DNA of 14,530 bases from an uncultured Collinsella sp. (GTDB taxonomy: Bacteria; Actinomycetota; Coriobacteriia; Coriobacteriales; Coriobacteriaceae), in the NCBI GenBank assembly GCA_900547505.1, contig URGY01000024.1:1-14530 (forward strand), in the 5' to 3' direction. This document shows positions 6,533-13,528 of the stretch, one piece after another; position 1 is the stretch's first letter, and every line of letters starts with the position of its first letter. The translations under genes and the position numbers were made by a program. Under the pieces are notes generated by a model, which was not told where the DNA came from, made no database searches, and saw nothing but the letters and a program-made list of their open reading frames with translations.

Positions 6533-6720
6533 AATCAAAGGTGGATACTTTTCCGCGAAGTGAACGAGTCAAATCGAACCCCTGAAACATCCGCATTTTT
6601 CGCCAACAAAACCGCGGGAAAAACTTGGCAAAACCGCAGGAAACCAGCTCCTAAAAGTGTCGATGCTCCGAGGGTCCAAATAAGGTCGTTCACTTCGCGG
6701 AAAAGTATTCACCTTCGATT
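6533..6720. repeat. 188-bp MITE-like element with 35-bp inverted ends
   Basis: Bases 6533-6567 and 6686-6720 are inverted copies matching at 33 of 35 positions (core acttttccgcgaagtgaacg). The 118-bp interior encodes nothing and contains two close copies of CAAAACCGC(G/A)GG about 22 bp apart (near 6607-6640). No target-site duplication is evident at the outer ends. The form fits a nonautonomous transposable element or a large structured intergenic repeat. Confidence 0.7.
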
Positions 6721-6733
6721 TCCACCTCCCCAC

Positions 6734-6787
6734 AATGTGACAAAGGGACTGTCCCTTTGTCACATTAGGGACAATCCCTTTGCCACA
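6734..6787. repeat. REP-like palindrome with a repeated half-unit
   Basis: AATGTGACAAAGGGA (6734-6748) and its exact complement (6752-6766) form a 15-bp hairpin with a 3-base loop. A further 21-base half-unit (6767-6787) repeats 6744-6764 at 18 of 21 positions. The element begins four bases past the ABC gene's stop codon. There is no T run, so it is more likely an mRNA-stabilising or REP-type palindrome than a true intrinsic terminator. Confidence 0.75.
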
Positions 6788-6790
6788 GTC

Positions 6791-8548
6791 CTACAGCTGC
6801 CAGTCCGCCGCCTCCTTTTGCAGCGCAACCATGCGGGCGAATTCTCCACCTGCCGCCTTGAGCTGCGTCGGAGCACCCTGCTCGGCAACCACGCCATCCT
6901 TGAGTACAACGATTTTGTCGGCATTTTCCACCGTACGCATACGGTGGGCAATAACGATAACCGTCTTACCTGTAAGCAGACGGGAGAGTGCCTGCTGTAC
7001 CACGGTCTCGTTCTCCACATCCAAGCTTGCCGTCGCCTCGTCCAACAGCACGATGGGCGCGTCTTTGAGCAGCGCGCGGGCGATGGAGATACGCTGGCGC
7101 TCGCCGCCGGACAGCTTGGAGCCGTTCTCGCCGATCATGGTGTCATAGCCCTGCGGCATGCGGTTCACGAACTCGTCGCAGTTGGCGGCACGCGCGGCCG
7201 CAAGCACTTCCTCGTCGGTGGCATCACGACGACCGAGGCGGATGTTTCCCATCACCGTGTCATCAAAGAGCAGCACGTCTTGGAACACAATGGCGTAATC
7301 GCGCAGGAGCACCTCGGGATCGACGCTCGCAACATCCACACCGCCCACGGTAACCTTGCCCGCAGTGGCATCCCAAAAGCGTGCGGCCAGGCGGCTCACC
7401 GTAGACTTACCGGAACCCGAAGGACCGACCAGCGCCGTGACCTCGCCTTCCTTGGCGGTAAAGCTCACATCGGTAAGAACTTTCTCGCCGGCGCGGCCGT
7501 CCTCGCCCGCACCATAGCCAAATGCCACGTGATCGAACACCACATCGTGGCCCGCAGGCTCAAAGTTCTCGCTGCCCCGCGCCACAGGCTCTTCCATGAT
7601 GGAACGCATGCGCTTGGCAGACGACTCGGCGGCAAACAGCTCGGACATTAACATTAATGCCTGGTCAAAGGGCGCATAGATACGGCTCACCATAAGCAGG
7701 AAGGCAAACAACACCAAAAAGTCGACCTGCCCGGAGGCGACCATCGCGGCGCCCGTGACCAGCGTGGTGGCAATGCCCAGACGCAGGATGGCAAAGGCGG
7801 AGTTGACCAAAAGCCCGTTAACGAGCTCGCCCTTGGTGGTCTCGCGCTCCTCGGCATCGATCACGGCGTTGAGTCCCTCAAGATAATGGGCCTCCTGGTT
7901 GGTGGCGCGAATCTCGCGAACGCAGTCGAGCGTCTCTTGAATAGCCTCGGTAACCTTGACCTTCTCGGCGCGCACGCGATCAAACACCGGAGTCATGGGG
8001 CCGCGTGTTAGATACAACACGGCAAAGGCCACGGGAACGCTCCAAAACGCCGCAATCGCCAGCTGCCAGCAAAAGAACAGCGATGCCACGAAGACAATGG
8101 CGCTTGCGATGATGGCACCCCAAAGCTCTCCCAGCACGTGGCTGTAGGCGTGCTCCATGGCCTGGACGTCGCCCATGATGGTCTCGGTTAAATCGGCCAG
8201 ATCACGACGACCAAAAAACGACAGCGGCAGTTTGCGCAAGCGCTCGGCGATCTCCATACGCTGCTTGCCGCACTCCTCGTAAAAGATGCAGTAGGTGTAG
8301 TAATACTGCTGCCAGTTAGAGGCAAAGAGCAACACGAAAAAGACCAGGAGGCCGCCCACGATCGGCAGGGCATCCGGCAGGTCAGCCCCGCTGACGAGAT
8401 GCTCGACAAAGCCGGCCATAACCAGGAATAAAAAGCCCATGCCGGCCATGGTGATGAGATTGGTGAGCGTGGTCCAGAAAATGCCGCGTTTTACGCCGGC
8501 GACGCCTTTATCGGATAGGAAATACTTCTTTTGGAATGAGGCGAACAT
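6791..8548 (-). CDS. ABC transporter, fused permease and ATPase (second subunit, YbtQ/IrtB-like)
   Basis: A 585-residue half-transporter has an N-terminal membrane domain (hydrophobic segments near 26-50, 62-80, 143-182 and 246-292) and a C-terminal ATPase. The ATPase shows Walker A GPSGSGKST (375-383), Q-loop Q423, signature LSGGE (479-483), Walker B IVLLDEAT (499-506) and switch H535, so the site appears complete. Such half-transporters pair with a partner at the membrane. The ATG directly abuts the TAA of the upstream gene (TAAATG), with GGGAGG in that gene's end, so the two are coupled and should form a heterodimer. The pair next to an AraC regulator resembles the Ybt/Irt metallophore systems, but multidrug or peptide export cannot be excluded. 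The REP-like palindrome follows its stop codon. Confidence 0.93.
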   Translation of the reverse strand: MFASFQKKYFLSDKGVAGVKRGIFWTTLTNLITMAGMGFLFLVMAGFVEHLVSGADLPDALPIVGGLLVFFVLLFASNWQQYYYTYCIFYEECGKQRMEIAERLRKLPLSFFGRRDLADLTETIMGDVQAMEHAYSHVLGELWGAIIASAIVFVASLFFCWQLAIAAFWSVPVAFAVLYLTRGPMTPVFDRVRAEKVKVTEAIQETLDCVREIRATNQEAHYLEGLNAVIDAEERETTKGELVNGLLVNSAFAILRLGIATTLVTGAAMVASGQVDFLVLFAFLLMVSRIYAPFDQALMLMSELFAAESSAKRMRSIMEEPVARGSENFEPAGHDVVFDHVAFGYGAGEDGRAGEKVLTDVSFTAKEGEVTALVGPSGSGKSTVSRLAARFWDATAGKVTVGGVDVASVDPEVLLRDYAIVFQDVLLFDDTVMGNIRLGRRDATDEEVLAAARAANCDEFVNRMPQGYDTMIGENGSKLSGGERQRISIARALLKDAPIVLLDEATASLDVENETVVQQALSRLLTGKTVIVIAHRMRTVENADKIVVLKDGVVAEQGAPTQLKAAGGEFARMVALQKEAADWQL

Positions 8549-10375
8549 TTAGGCCTCGCCTCCCTTCGTGACGGTGGCATCCGCGGTCGCTGCAGTGATT
8601 TTCCAGCTCGCGGCCTGTTCGTACTCGGCCCACATCTTGGCATACAGGCCATTTTGGGACAGCAACTCGGCATGGGTACCCGACTCCTGCACGCTGCCCT
8701 GGTTGAGCACCACGATTTGGTCTGCGCCCACTACAGTCGAGAGTCGGTGCGCGATCATAATGACCGTGCGACCCGCCGCCAGTTTGCTAAAAGCACGTTG
8801 GATAAGCGCCTCGTTCTCGGGATCGGCAAACGCCGTAGCCTCATCGAGCACCACGATAGGCGCGTCTTTAAGGATCGCGCGGGCAAGTGCCACGCGCTGG
8901 ACCTCGCCGCCCGAAAGATATGCTCCGCCGGCACCGAGCATGGTATTGATGCCCTGTGGGAGCTTGGCCACAATGTCGTCGCACTGAGCTGCGGAGAGGG
9001 CCGCACGCACTTCGTCGTCAGTAGCCGTAGGCTTGGAGGCGCGCACGTTATCGGCAAGTGTTTGCCGGAACAGCTGGTTGGTCTGGAACACGAAAGCGAC
9101 CTGGTCCATAAGCTCGTGCGGATCCATATCGCGAACGTCCACACCGCCTACGAGCACTCGACCCGAGGAAACATCCCAAAAACGCGGGATCAGGCTTGCG
9201 CAGGTTGACTTACCGCCACCAGAGGGACCCACCAGGGCGAGGGTGCTACCAGCGGAAACGCTGAAACTTACATGGCTAACGGCAGGTGCTTCGGCACCTT
9301 CGTACGTAAAGCTCACGTCCTCAAATCGCACGTCGCCGCCGGCAGGGTGCTTGGGTTGTGCGGGCACGGAAAGCTGCTTGGAATCCATGACGCTTCGAAT
9401 ACGAGCCAACGAATCGGCACTCATCTGAGAGGCCTCGCCCACAAACATGAGCTTGGTCATGGCCGTCGGTACCACGGCCGAAAATATCGCGTAAAACGTG
9501 AAGTTGGTCATAAAATGCGCGAAGTCCGTCTCGCCTGGCGCCAACAGCAACGCCACGGGCAACAGGAATGCCACAAGACCATTGAGCGCGGTAAGGTTGA
9601 GTACCTGCGGACCTCGGCAGAACGTGCCCGCATAGTTTTGCGCCATGTCGGCGTATTCGGCGATTGCATCGTGGAAGGCCTTAAAGGAGTAGACCGTCTG
9701 CTGAAACACCTTGACCACGGGGATGCCGCGTACGTATTCGGTGCCGGTCTTGTTCATCTTGACCAGCGCTCCCATGTAGGCCTTCATGAACTCGGCGCCT
9801 TCGCCGCTCATCATGGTGGCCATGGCGCCAAACGAAACGACGACCGAGATAAGGCATGCCGCGCCCAAGCGCCAATCGAGGGCGAAAAGCAGCACGAGCA
9901 AGCCCACGACCATGGCGGCGGCGCCGGCGATATCGGGCAGCATGTGCGCGAGCAGGGTCTCGGTGGAGGCGGCGCATCCGTCTACAATACGGCGCAGCTC
10001 ACCGGTGGCGTGCGTGTCAAAGTAGCCGAGCGGCAGCTTAAGCAGGTGCTCGCTCGTAGTCTTGCGGATATTGGACGCGCAGCGAAACGCAGACAGGTGC
10101 GTGCACATGAGCCCCACGAAATAAGCTACGATGCTTGCCAGCGCAAACCCCACGGCCCACCAGCCATACATCGCGATGTCGCAGGCTTCGCTCCAGTTAG
10201 GTGCCACGGCGATCAGGTCGCGAGCGACAAGCCAAATGCACACGTACGGGCCAAAGCTCAGCAGCTGCGAGAGCGCCGAGAGCGCCATGCCCAAATACGT
10301 TAGGAATTTACGGTCACCGGCATACGCGAGCAACTCGCCGATGCCTCCACCTTCCCTTTTTGATCCCTTTGCCAT
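8549..10375 (-). CDS. ABC transporter, fused permease and ATPase (first subunit, YbtP/IrtA-like)
   Basis: A 608-residue half-transporter. Its membrane domain has hydrophobic segments near 27-51, 70-92, 147-182 and 264-307. A GTEYVRGIPVVKVFQQT stretch (211-227) carries the EYVRGIPVVKVF wording I associate with YbtP/IrtA-type subunits. The ATPase has Walker A GPSGGGKST (383-391), Q-loop Q431, signature LSGGE (487-491), Walker B IVVLDEAT (507-514) and switch H543. After the Walker B motif it reads AFADPENE instead of the more common ASLD form, also typical of that subgroup. The start at 10375 (MAKGSKREGG) is preferred to the upstream ATG at 10438 because AAAGGAA lies 6 bases before it and the extra 21 residues are unlike family N-termini. 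It is the first gene of the operon, divergent from the AraC regulator. The substrate is not determined; Ybt/Irt proteins handle iron chelates. Confidence 0.92.
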   Translation of the reverse strand: MAKGSKREGGGIGELLAYAGDRKFLTYLGMALSALSQLLSFGPYVCIWLVARDLIAVAPNWSEACDIAMYGWWAVGFALASIVAYFVGLMCTHLSAFRCASNIRKTTSEHLLKLPLGYFDTHATGELRRIVDGCAASTETLLAHMLPDIAGAAAMVVGLLVLLFALDWRLGAACLISVVVSFGAMATMMSGEGAEFMKAYMGALVKMNKTGTEYVRGIPVVKVFQQTVYSFKAFHDAIAEYADMAQNYAGTFCRGPQVLNLTALNGLVAFLLPVALLLAPGETDFAHFMTNFTFYAIFSAVVPTAMTKLMFVGEASQMSADSLARIRSVMDSKQLSVPAQPKHPAGGDVRFEDVSFTYEGAEAPAVSHVSFSVSAGSTLALVGPSGGGKSTCASLIPRFWDVSSGRVLVGGVDVRDMDPHELMDQVAFVFQTNQLFRQTLADNVRASKPTATDDEVRAALSAAQCDDIVAKLPQGINTMLGAGGAYLSGGEVQRVALARAILKDAPIVVLDEATAFADPENEALIQRAFSKLAAGRTVIMIAHRLSTVVGADQIVVLNQGSVQESGTHAELLSQNGLYAKMWAEYEQAASWKITAATADATVTKGGEA

Positions 10376-10489
10376 GAGATTCCTTTCTAACGGCTTGAGA
10401 GTTAACCGTAATGAACTTATCATTGATGTGTTAGCCATGGCTCACAATCAAGCCAGGCGTGGACGTTTCTGCAAAGGAAAGGGACGCTT
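10376..10489. promoter_or_regulatory. Divergent regulatory region between ABC operon and AraC regulator
   Basis: This 114-bp gap must hold promoters for both directions. A 10-bp palindrome AGCCATGGCT lies at 10433-10442. An ACGG...CCGT inverted pair spans 10390-10409. A minus-strand TTGATT (10446-10451) could be the -35 for the ABC operon, but the -10 opposite it (ATCAAT) is poor, as expected for a promoter that needs an AraC-type activator. Confidence 0.5.
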
Positions 10490-10496
10490 TTGCAAA
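10461..10496 (+). promoter_or_regulatory. Candidate AraC-type operator: 15-bp direct repeats 21 bp apart
   Basis: GGACGTTTCTGCAAA (10461-10475) and GGACGCTTTTGCAAA (10482-10496) match at 13 of 15 positions and are offset by 21 bp, two helical turns. That is the arrangement AraC-family dimers use on tandem half-sites. The second copy covers the ribosome site and TTG start of the regulator gene, suggesting autoregulation. Binding is inferred. Confidence 0.5.
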
Positions 10497-11494
10497 TTCG
10501 GCGGGCAGCGACCGACATAACCGAGCTCTACGCACCACAGTTTGAGCAGTTTGGCCTGGAGCTTTCCGGCAAGGGCGCTGTCCTTACCGGCGAGGTGGCA
10601 AACGATCGGGCGCACGGGCGCGCATGGATCATGCCCCTCTCCCCCGCCTGCATCGTCATGGAGCATTTCATCACCCCGACGCACGATATGTACCTGGCCG
10701 AATACACACCCGAGCCATATGCCTGCGTGAGCGAGGTCAGCGCGCCCACACTTACATGCATGCCCGAGGCTGGCATAACGCCCGCGAACCTCAAACCATT
10801 GCATGGACCGTGGCCAAACAATGCCGTTTGCAGCTTTATCCAAGATAACTGTGGCGAGGAATTAAGCCCGCTGTTTGCGGGGGAGCTCTATCACTCGCGC
10901 TCGGTGCTCTTTTTGCCTGGATATTTTGACGAACTGGAGCACCGCTATCCCACCGAGTTCGCGGGAATCTTTGAGGCGTTTGCCGAGCCATGGCACGAGG
11001 AAGCGACGTCTGCCATCTGCCACACGCTGCGCCGGATTAACGAGGACCGCGCTCTCACCGTAGGCGGACACGTCTATATGCAGGGCATCGTGGAGACCAT
11101 GGTCGCGGAGCTCGCCTGTTCGCGCGCGGCCCACAAGCAGGCGCGGCAGGCGGCAGACACACGCGTCAGCATAACCATTGCCGAAGAAGCAACGGCAATG
11201 ATTGAGCGCGCGCTCGACAAAGGCAGACGTGTGGGTATCAACGAGGTGGCCGAGAGGCTCTACACAAGCCGCTCCAAACTATGCGCCACCTTTAAGGCCC
11301 AAACTGGCGAGTCCCTGGGCACCTACATTCGCAGACGCCGTATGGAGCGAGCAAAGGACCTTTTGGCCGATAGCGCGCTCACAATAGCGCAGGTGGCAGA
11401 GCGTCTAGACTACCCTCAACAGGCCGCCTTCGCCCAAGCCTTCAAGCAACACACCGGCACCACCCCCACCACCTGGCGCTCCCAACATATATAA
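10490..11494 (+). CDS. AraC-family transcriptional regulator
   Basis: A 334-residue DNA-binding regulator. The N-terminal part (about 1-215) is an effector-sensing region I cannot assign to a ligand. The C-terminal part (about 228-334) is a standard AraC domain with two helix-turn-helix units: INEVAERLYTSRSKLCATFK (250-269) and IAQVAERLDYPQQAAFAQAF (299-318), ending in HTGTTPTTWR. The proposed start is TTG at 10490, preceded by GGAAAGGG with a 6-base gap. No in-frame ATG occurs until residue 48, which would cut into the sensor domain, so TTG is preferred. It is transcribed away from the ABC pair, a layout like ybtA with ybtPQ, so control of that operon is the obvious inference. The 15-bp direct repeats at its own start suggest autoregulation. 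Confidence 0.92.
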   Translation: MQIRRAATDITELYAPQFEQFGLELSGKGAVLTGEVANDRAHGRAWIMPLSPACIVMEHFITPTHDMYLAEYTPEPYACVSEVSAPTLTCMPEAGITPANLKPLHGPWPNNAVCSFIQDNCGEELSPLFAGELYHSRSVLFLPGYFDELEHRYPTEFAGIFEAFAEPWHEEATSAICHTLRRINEDRALTVGGHVYMQGIVETMVAELACSRAAHKQARQAADTRVSITIAEEATAMIERALDKGRRVGINEVAERLYTSRSKLCATFKAQTGESLGTYIRRRRMERAKDLLADSALTIAQVAERLDYPQQAAFAQAFKQHTGTTPTTWRSQHI

Positions 11495-11496
11495 AG

Positions 11497-11760
11497 AATG
11501 AGGGCGCCAACGGCGCCCTCATTCACCAAATTCAATCCAGCCAACCTGACCCGAACGGCCGAGTCGTCACAGAACCCGGGAGCCCCGGCAGGGCGGGTGC
11601 TTGCTCAAAATGAGTTCCCTTCAAAAACAATGGGCGCGCCAAACGGCGCGCCCATTCACTCTATTCCATTCAGCCCACCTGACCCGAACGGCCGAGTCGT
11701 CTGGCCGGGGAAGCCCCGAGTCGCCGGGGTGTTTGCTCCAAATGAGTTCCGCATGCAAAG
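11497..11760. repeat. Two 132-bp direct repeats, each headed by a perfect hairpin
   Basis: Unit 1 starts at 11497 and unit 2 at 11629. Each begins with a perfect 12-bp hairpin: AATGAGGGCGCC (11497-11508 with 11512-11523) and AATGGGCGCGCC (11629-11640 with 11645-11656). The stem sequence differs but the stem length and the outer AATG/CATT are kept. Both share an exact 25-base block (11544-11568 and 11677-11701), a GCTC(A/C)AAATGAGTTCC block near the end, and a GC-rich middle that has diverged. Stem divergence with pairing kept suggests selection on structure. Confidence 0.85.
11621..11656 (-). terminator. Intrinsic terminator, second hairpin downstream of gatB
   Basis: On the minus strand the 12-bp stem (11645-11656 with 11629-11640) is followed by TGTTTTTG. 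This is the best terminator signature downstream of gatB, about 195 bases past its stop codon. Confidence 0.65.
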
Positions 11761-11845
11761 AAGGCCACTAAATGTGGCCTTCGTCTTGCATAGGACTGTT
11801 TGAAATTTGGAGGAAATACCCCGGCGACTCGGGGCTTCCCCGGCC
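11703..11845. repeat. 41-bp inverted repeat flanking a short hairpin
   Basis: Bases 11703-11743 and 11805-11845 are inverted copies matching at 39 of 41 positions. The left arm is part of the second 132-bp unit, so the right arm is a third, inverted copy of that unit's middle. The 61-bp centre contains the hairpin at 11761-11781. In RNA it could form one very long stem. Confidence 0.85.
11755..11782 (-). terminator. Probable terminator directly downstream of gatB
   Basis: GAAGGCCAC (11760-11768) pairs with GTGGCCTTC (11774-11782) around a 5-base loop. On the minus strand it is followed by TTCTTTG, a weak T run. It is the first hairpin met by transcripts leaving gatB, about 70 bases past the stop codon. 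Confidence 0.6.
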
Positions 11846-11851
11846 TCGCAG

Positions 11852-13528
11852 CTACGAGAGCGACGTTCTCAGCAACTCGTTGAAGAGCTTCGGGTTGCCC
11901 TTGCCGCGGCTTGCCTTCATGCACTGGCCCACCAAAAAGCCGATGACCTTCTGGTTGCCGTCACGATACTGCTGCGCCTGATCGGCACAGTTAGCCAGCA
12001 CCTCGTCCACGATCGGCTGCAGCGCGCCGGCATCGCTCACCTGGCGCATGCCGCGCTCGTCGACGATCTTGTTGGGGTCGTCGCCGGTCTGGGCCATGGC
12101 CTCAAAGACCTCGTGCGCCTGGTTGGAGCTGATAGCATCGGTCGCCAGCAGCTTGGCGAGAGCTGCCACCTGAGCCGGCGCAATGCCGGACTCGGCGAGC
12201 GACACGCCTGCGCCCTTAAGGTAGGCGATCATCTCGTTGACCAGCAAGTTTGCGACCGTCTGAGCCTCCTTGCCGGCCATACCGGCAGCGGCCGCCTCAA
12301 AGAACTCGGCAAACTCGGGGTCGCCGGCAATCTGCTCGGCGTCCGCCGCCTTAATGCCAAAGTCGGCCTCAAAACGGGCGCGCTTGGCATCGGGCAGCTC
12401 GGGGATCTCGCCACGGCAGCGGTCGATGAACTCGTCGTCCAGGTCGAACGGCGCCAGATCGGGATCGGGGAACAGACGATAGTCGTCGGCCGTCTCCTTC
12501 ACACGCATGACCACGGTGCGCTTGCGGCTGGGCTCCCAGTGGCGGGTCTCCTGATAGATGATGCCGCCCTCCTCGAGCACCTCGGCCTGGCGGCAAATCT
12601 CGTAGGCAAGGCCGTCGTGCAGGCTCTTAAACGAGTTGAGGTTCTTGAGCTCGGTCTTGGTTCCCAGCTTGGTCTCACCGCGGCGACGCAGCGACACGTT
12701 GCCGTCGCAGCGCATGGAACCCTTCTCCATGGAGCAGTCCGAAATGCCCAGCGTCACAAAGATGCGGCGGAGCTTCTCCATAAACAGGCGAGCCTCCTCG
12801 GGCGTACGCAAGTCGGGCTCGGTGACGAGCTCAATCAGCGGCGTGCCGCAGCGGTTGTAGTCGACGAGCGACTCGGCCGCGGCGGTAATGCGGCCCTCGG
12901 CACCGCCCACGTGCACCATCTTGGCGGCGTCCTCCTCCATGTGAATGCGTAGGATGCGGATGGGCACCGTGTAGGAACCATCCTCGCGACGCTCGGGCAT
13001 CTGCAGGTTGGACGCGTCATAGCTGGCCAGGTGGCCGGCGCGCTGGTTGCCCTCGCGCATGGTCGACGTCATGGACGTGGACAGGCCCTCGGCGTTGGCC
13101 GAAGCGCTCGCCAAGCTCTGGGCCTCGGCCTCGCCAAACGCGCAGTCGGGGCGCTCGGCGGCACCGCGACCGGTCACGTCCAGGTCCAGGTGACCGTACA
13201 TGGCAAAGGCGACCGGACCCTGCGTGGTCTGGAAGTTCTTGGCCATATCGGGATAGAAGTAGTGCTTGCGGTAGAACATCGAGTGGCGCTGGATCTCGCA
13301 GTTGGTGGCGAGACCGGCCTTGACGATGCTCTCGATGGCGCGCTTGTTGGGCACCGGCAGGGCGCCGGGCAGGCCCAGGCACACCGGGCACACGTTGGCG
13401 TTGGGCTCGTCATCGTGGCTGAGCTTGCAGTTGCAGAACATCTTGGTATCGAGTGCGGTGAGCTCGGTATGGATCTCTAGGCCGATCACGGCCTCCCAAT
13501 CCTGCAGGACCTCGGAAAGCTCCTTCAT
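11852..13528 (-). CDS. gatB: Asp-tRNA(Asn)/Glu-tRNA(Gln) amidotransferase subunit B
   Basis: GatB binds misacylated Glu-tRNA(Gln) or Asp-tRNA(Asn), activates the acid with ATP, and amidates it using ammonia from GatA. The 558 residues include WEAVIGLEIHTEL (11-23), a zinc-type cysteine set CNC (32-34) and CPVC (47-50), the FYRKHYFYPDMAKNFQ motif (85-100), a HMEEDAAKMVH block (196-206), LVDYNRCGTPLIELVTEPD (221-239), and a C-terminal GatB/YqeY-type helical domain from about 400 on that contacts tRNA. It is longer than the usual 475-500 residues because of an Ala/Ser-rich stretch of about 60 residues (roughly 121-186) inside the catalytic domain. The ATG at 13528 overlaps the gatA stop codon by one base (TAATG), showing coupled translation. 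A hairpin terminator follows. Confidence 0.97.
   Translation of the reverse strand: MKELSEVLQDWEAVIGLEIHTELTALDTKMFCNCKLSHDDEPNANVCPVCLGLPGALPVPNKRAIESIVKAGLATNCEIQRHSMFYRKHYFYPDMAKNFQTTQGPVAFAMYGHLDLDVTGRGAAERPDCAFGEAEAQSLASASANAEGLSTSMTSTMREGNQRAGHLASYDASNLQMPERREDGSYTVPIRILRIHMEEDAAKMVHVGGAEGRITAAAESLVDYNRCGTPLIELVTEPDLRTPEEARLFMEKLRRIFVTLGISDCSMEKGSMRCDGNVSLRRRGETKLGTKTELKNLNSFKSLHDGLAYEICRQAEVLEEGGIIYQETRHWEPSRKRTVVMRVKETADDYRLFPDPDLAPFDLDDEFIDRCRGEIPELPDAKRARFEADFGIKAADAEQIAGDPEFAEFFEAAAAGMAGKEAQTVANLLVNEMIAYLKGAGVSLAESGIAPAQVAALAKLLATDAISSNQAHEVFEAMAQTGDDPNKIVDERGMRQVSDAGALQPIVDEVLANCADQAQQYRDGNQKVIGFLVGQCMKASRGKGNPKLFNELLRTSLS

Larger units (their letters stand above)
6319..6790. other. 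Gene-free spacer with promoter, hairpins and two repeat elements
   Basis: This 472-bp gap has no convincing gene. From the small-protein gene outward it holds a GGTGC-TTAG... type hairpin in the leader (6352-6365), a promoter region (6398-6436), a GCGGTC/GACCGC inverted repeat (6450-6463), a GTGGT/ACCAC hairpin (6474-6489), the 188-bp inverted-repeat element and a REP-like palindrome next to the ABC gene's stop codon. A long plus-strand open frame beginning at 6440 runs on antisense to the ABC gene and is rejected. Confidence 0.65.
11495..11851. other. Convergent gene-free spacer with repeat units between araC-type gene and gatB
   Basis: This 357-bp gap lies between two genes that end toward each other. 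No coding gene is seen. It is almost filled by two 132-bp direct repeats, a third hairpin and a 41-bp inverted repeat, listed separately. Confidence 0.8.

Noticed and set aside
6440..7651. Plus-strand open frame of 403 codons
   Set aside because: It runs through the MITE-like element and REP palindrome and then antisense to the ABC ATPase domain with all its motifs.
10376..10438. Twenty-one-residue extension of the first ABC subunit (ATG at 10438)
   Set aside because: No ribosome site, and the extension overlaps the divergent promoter region; the ATG at 10375 has AAAGGAA.
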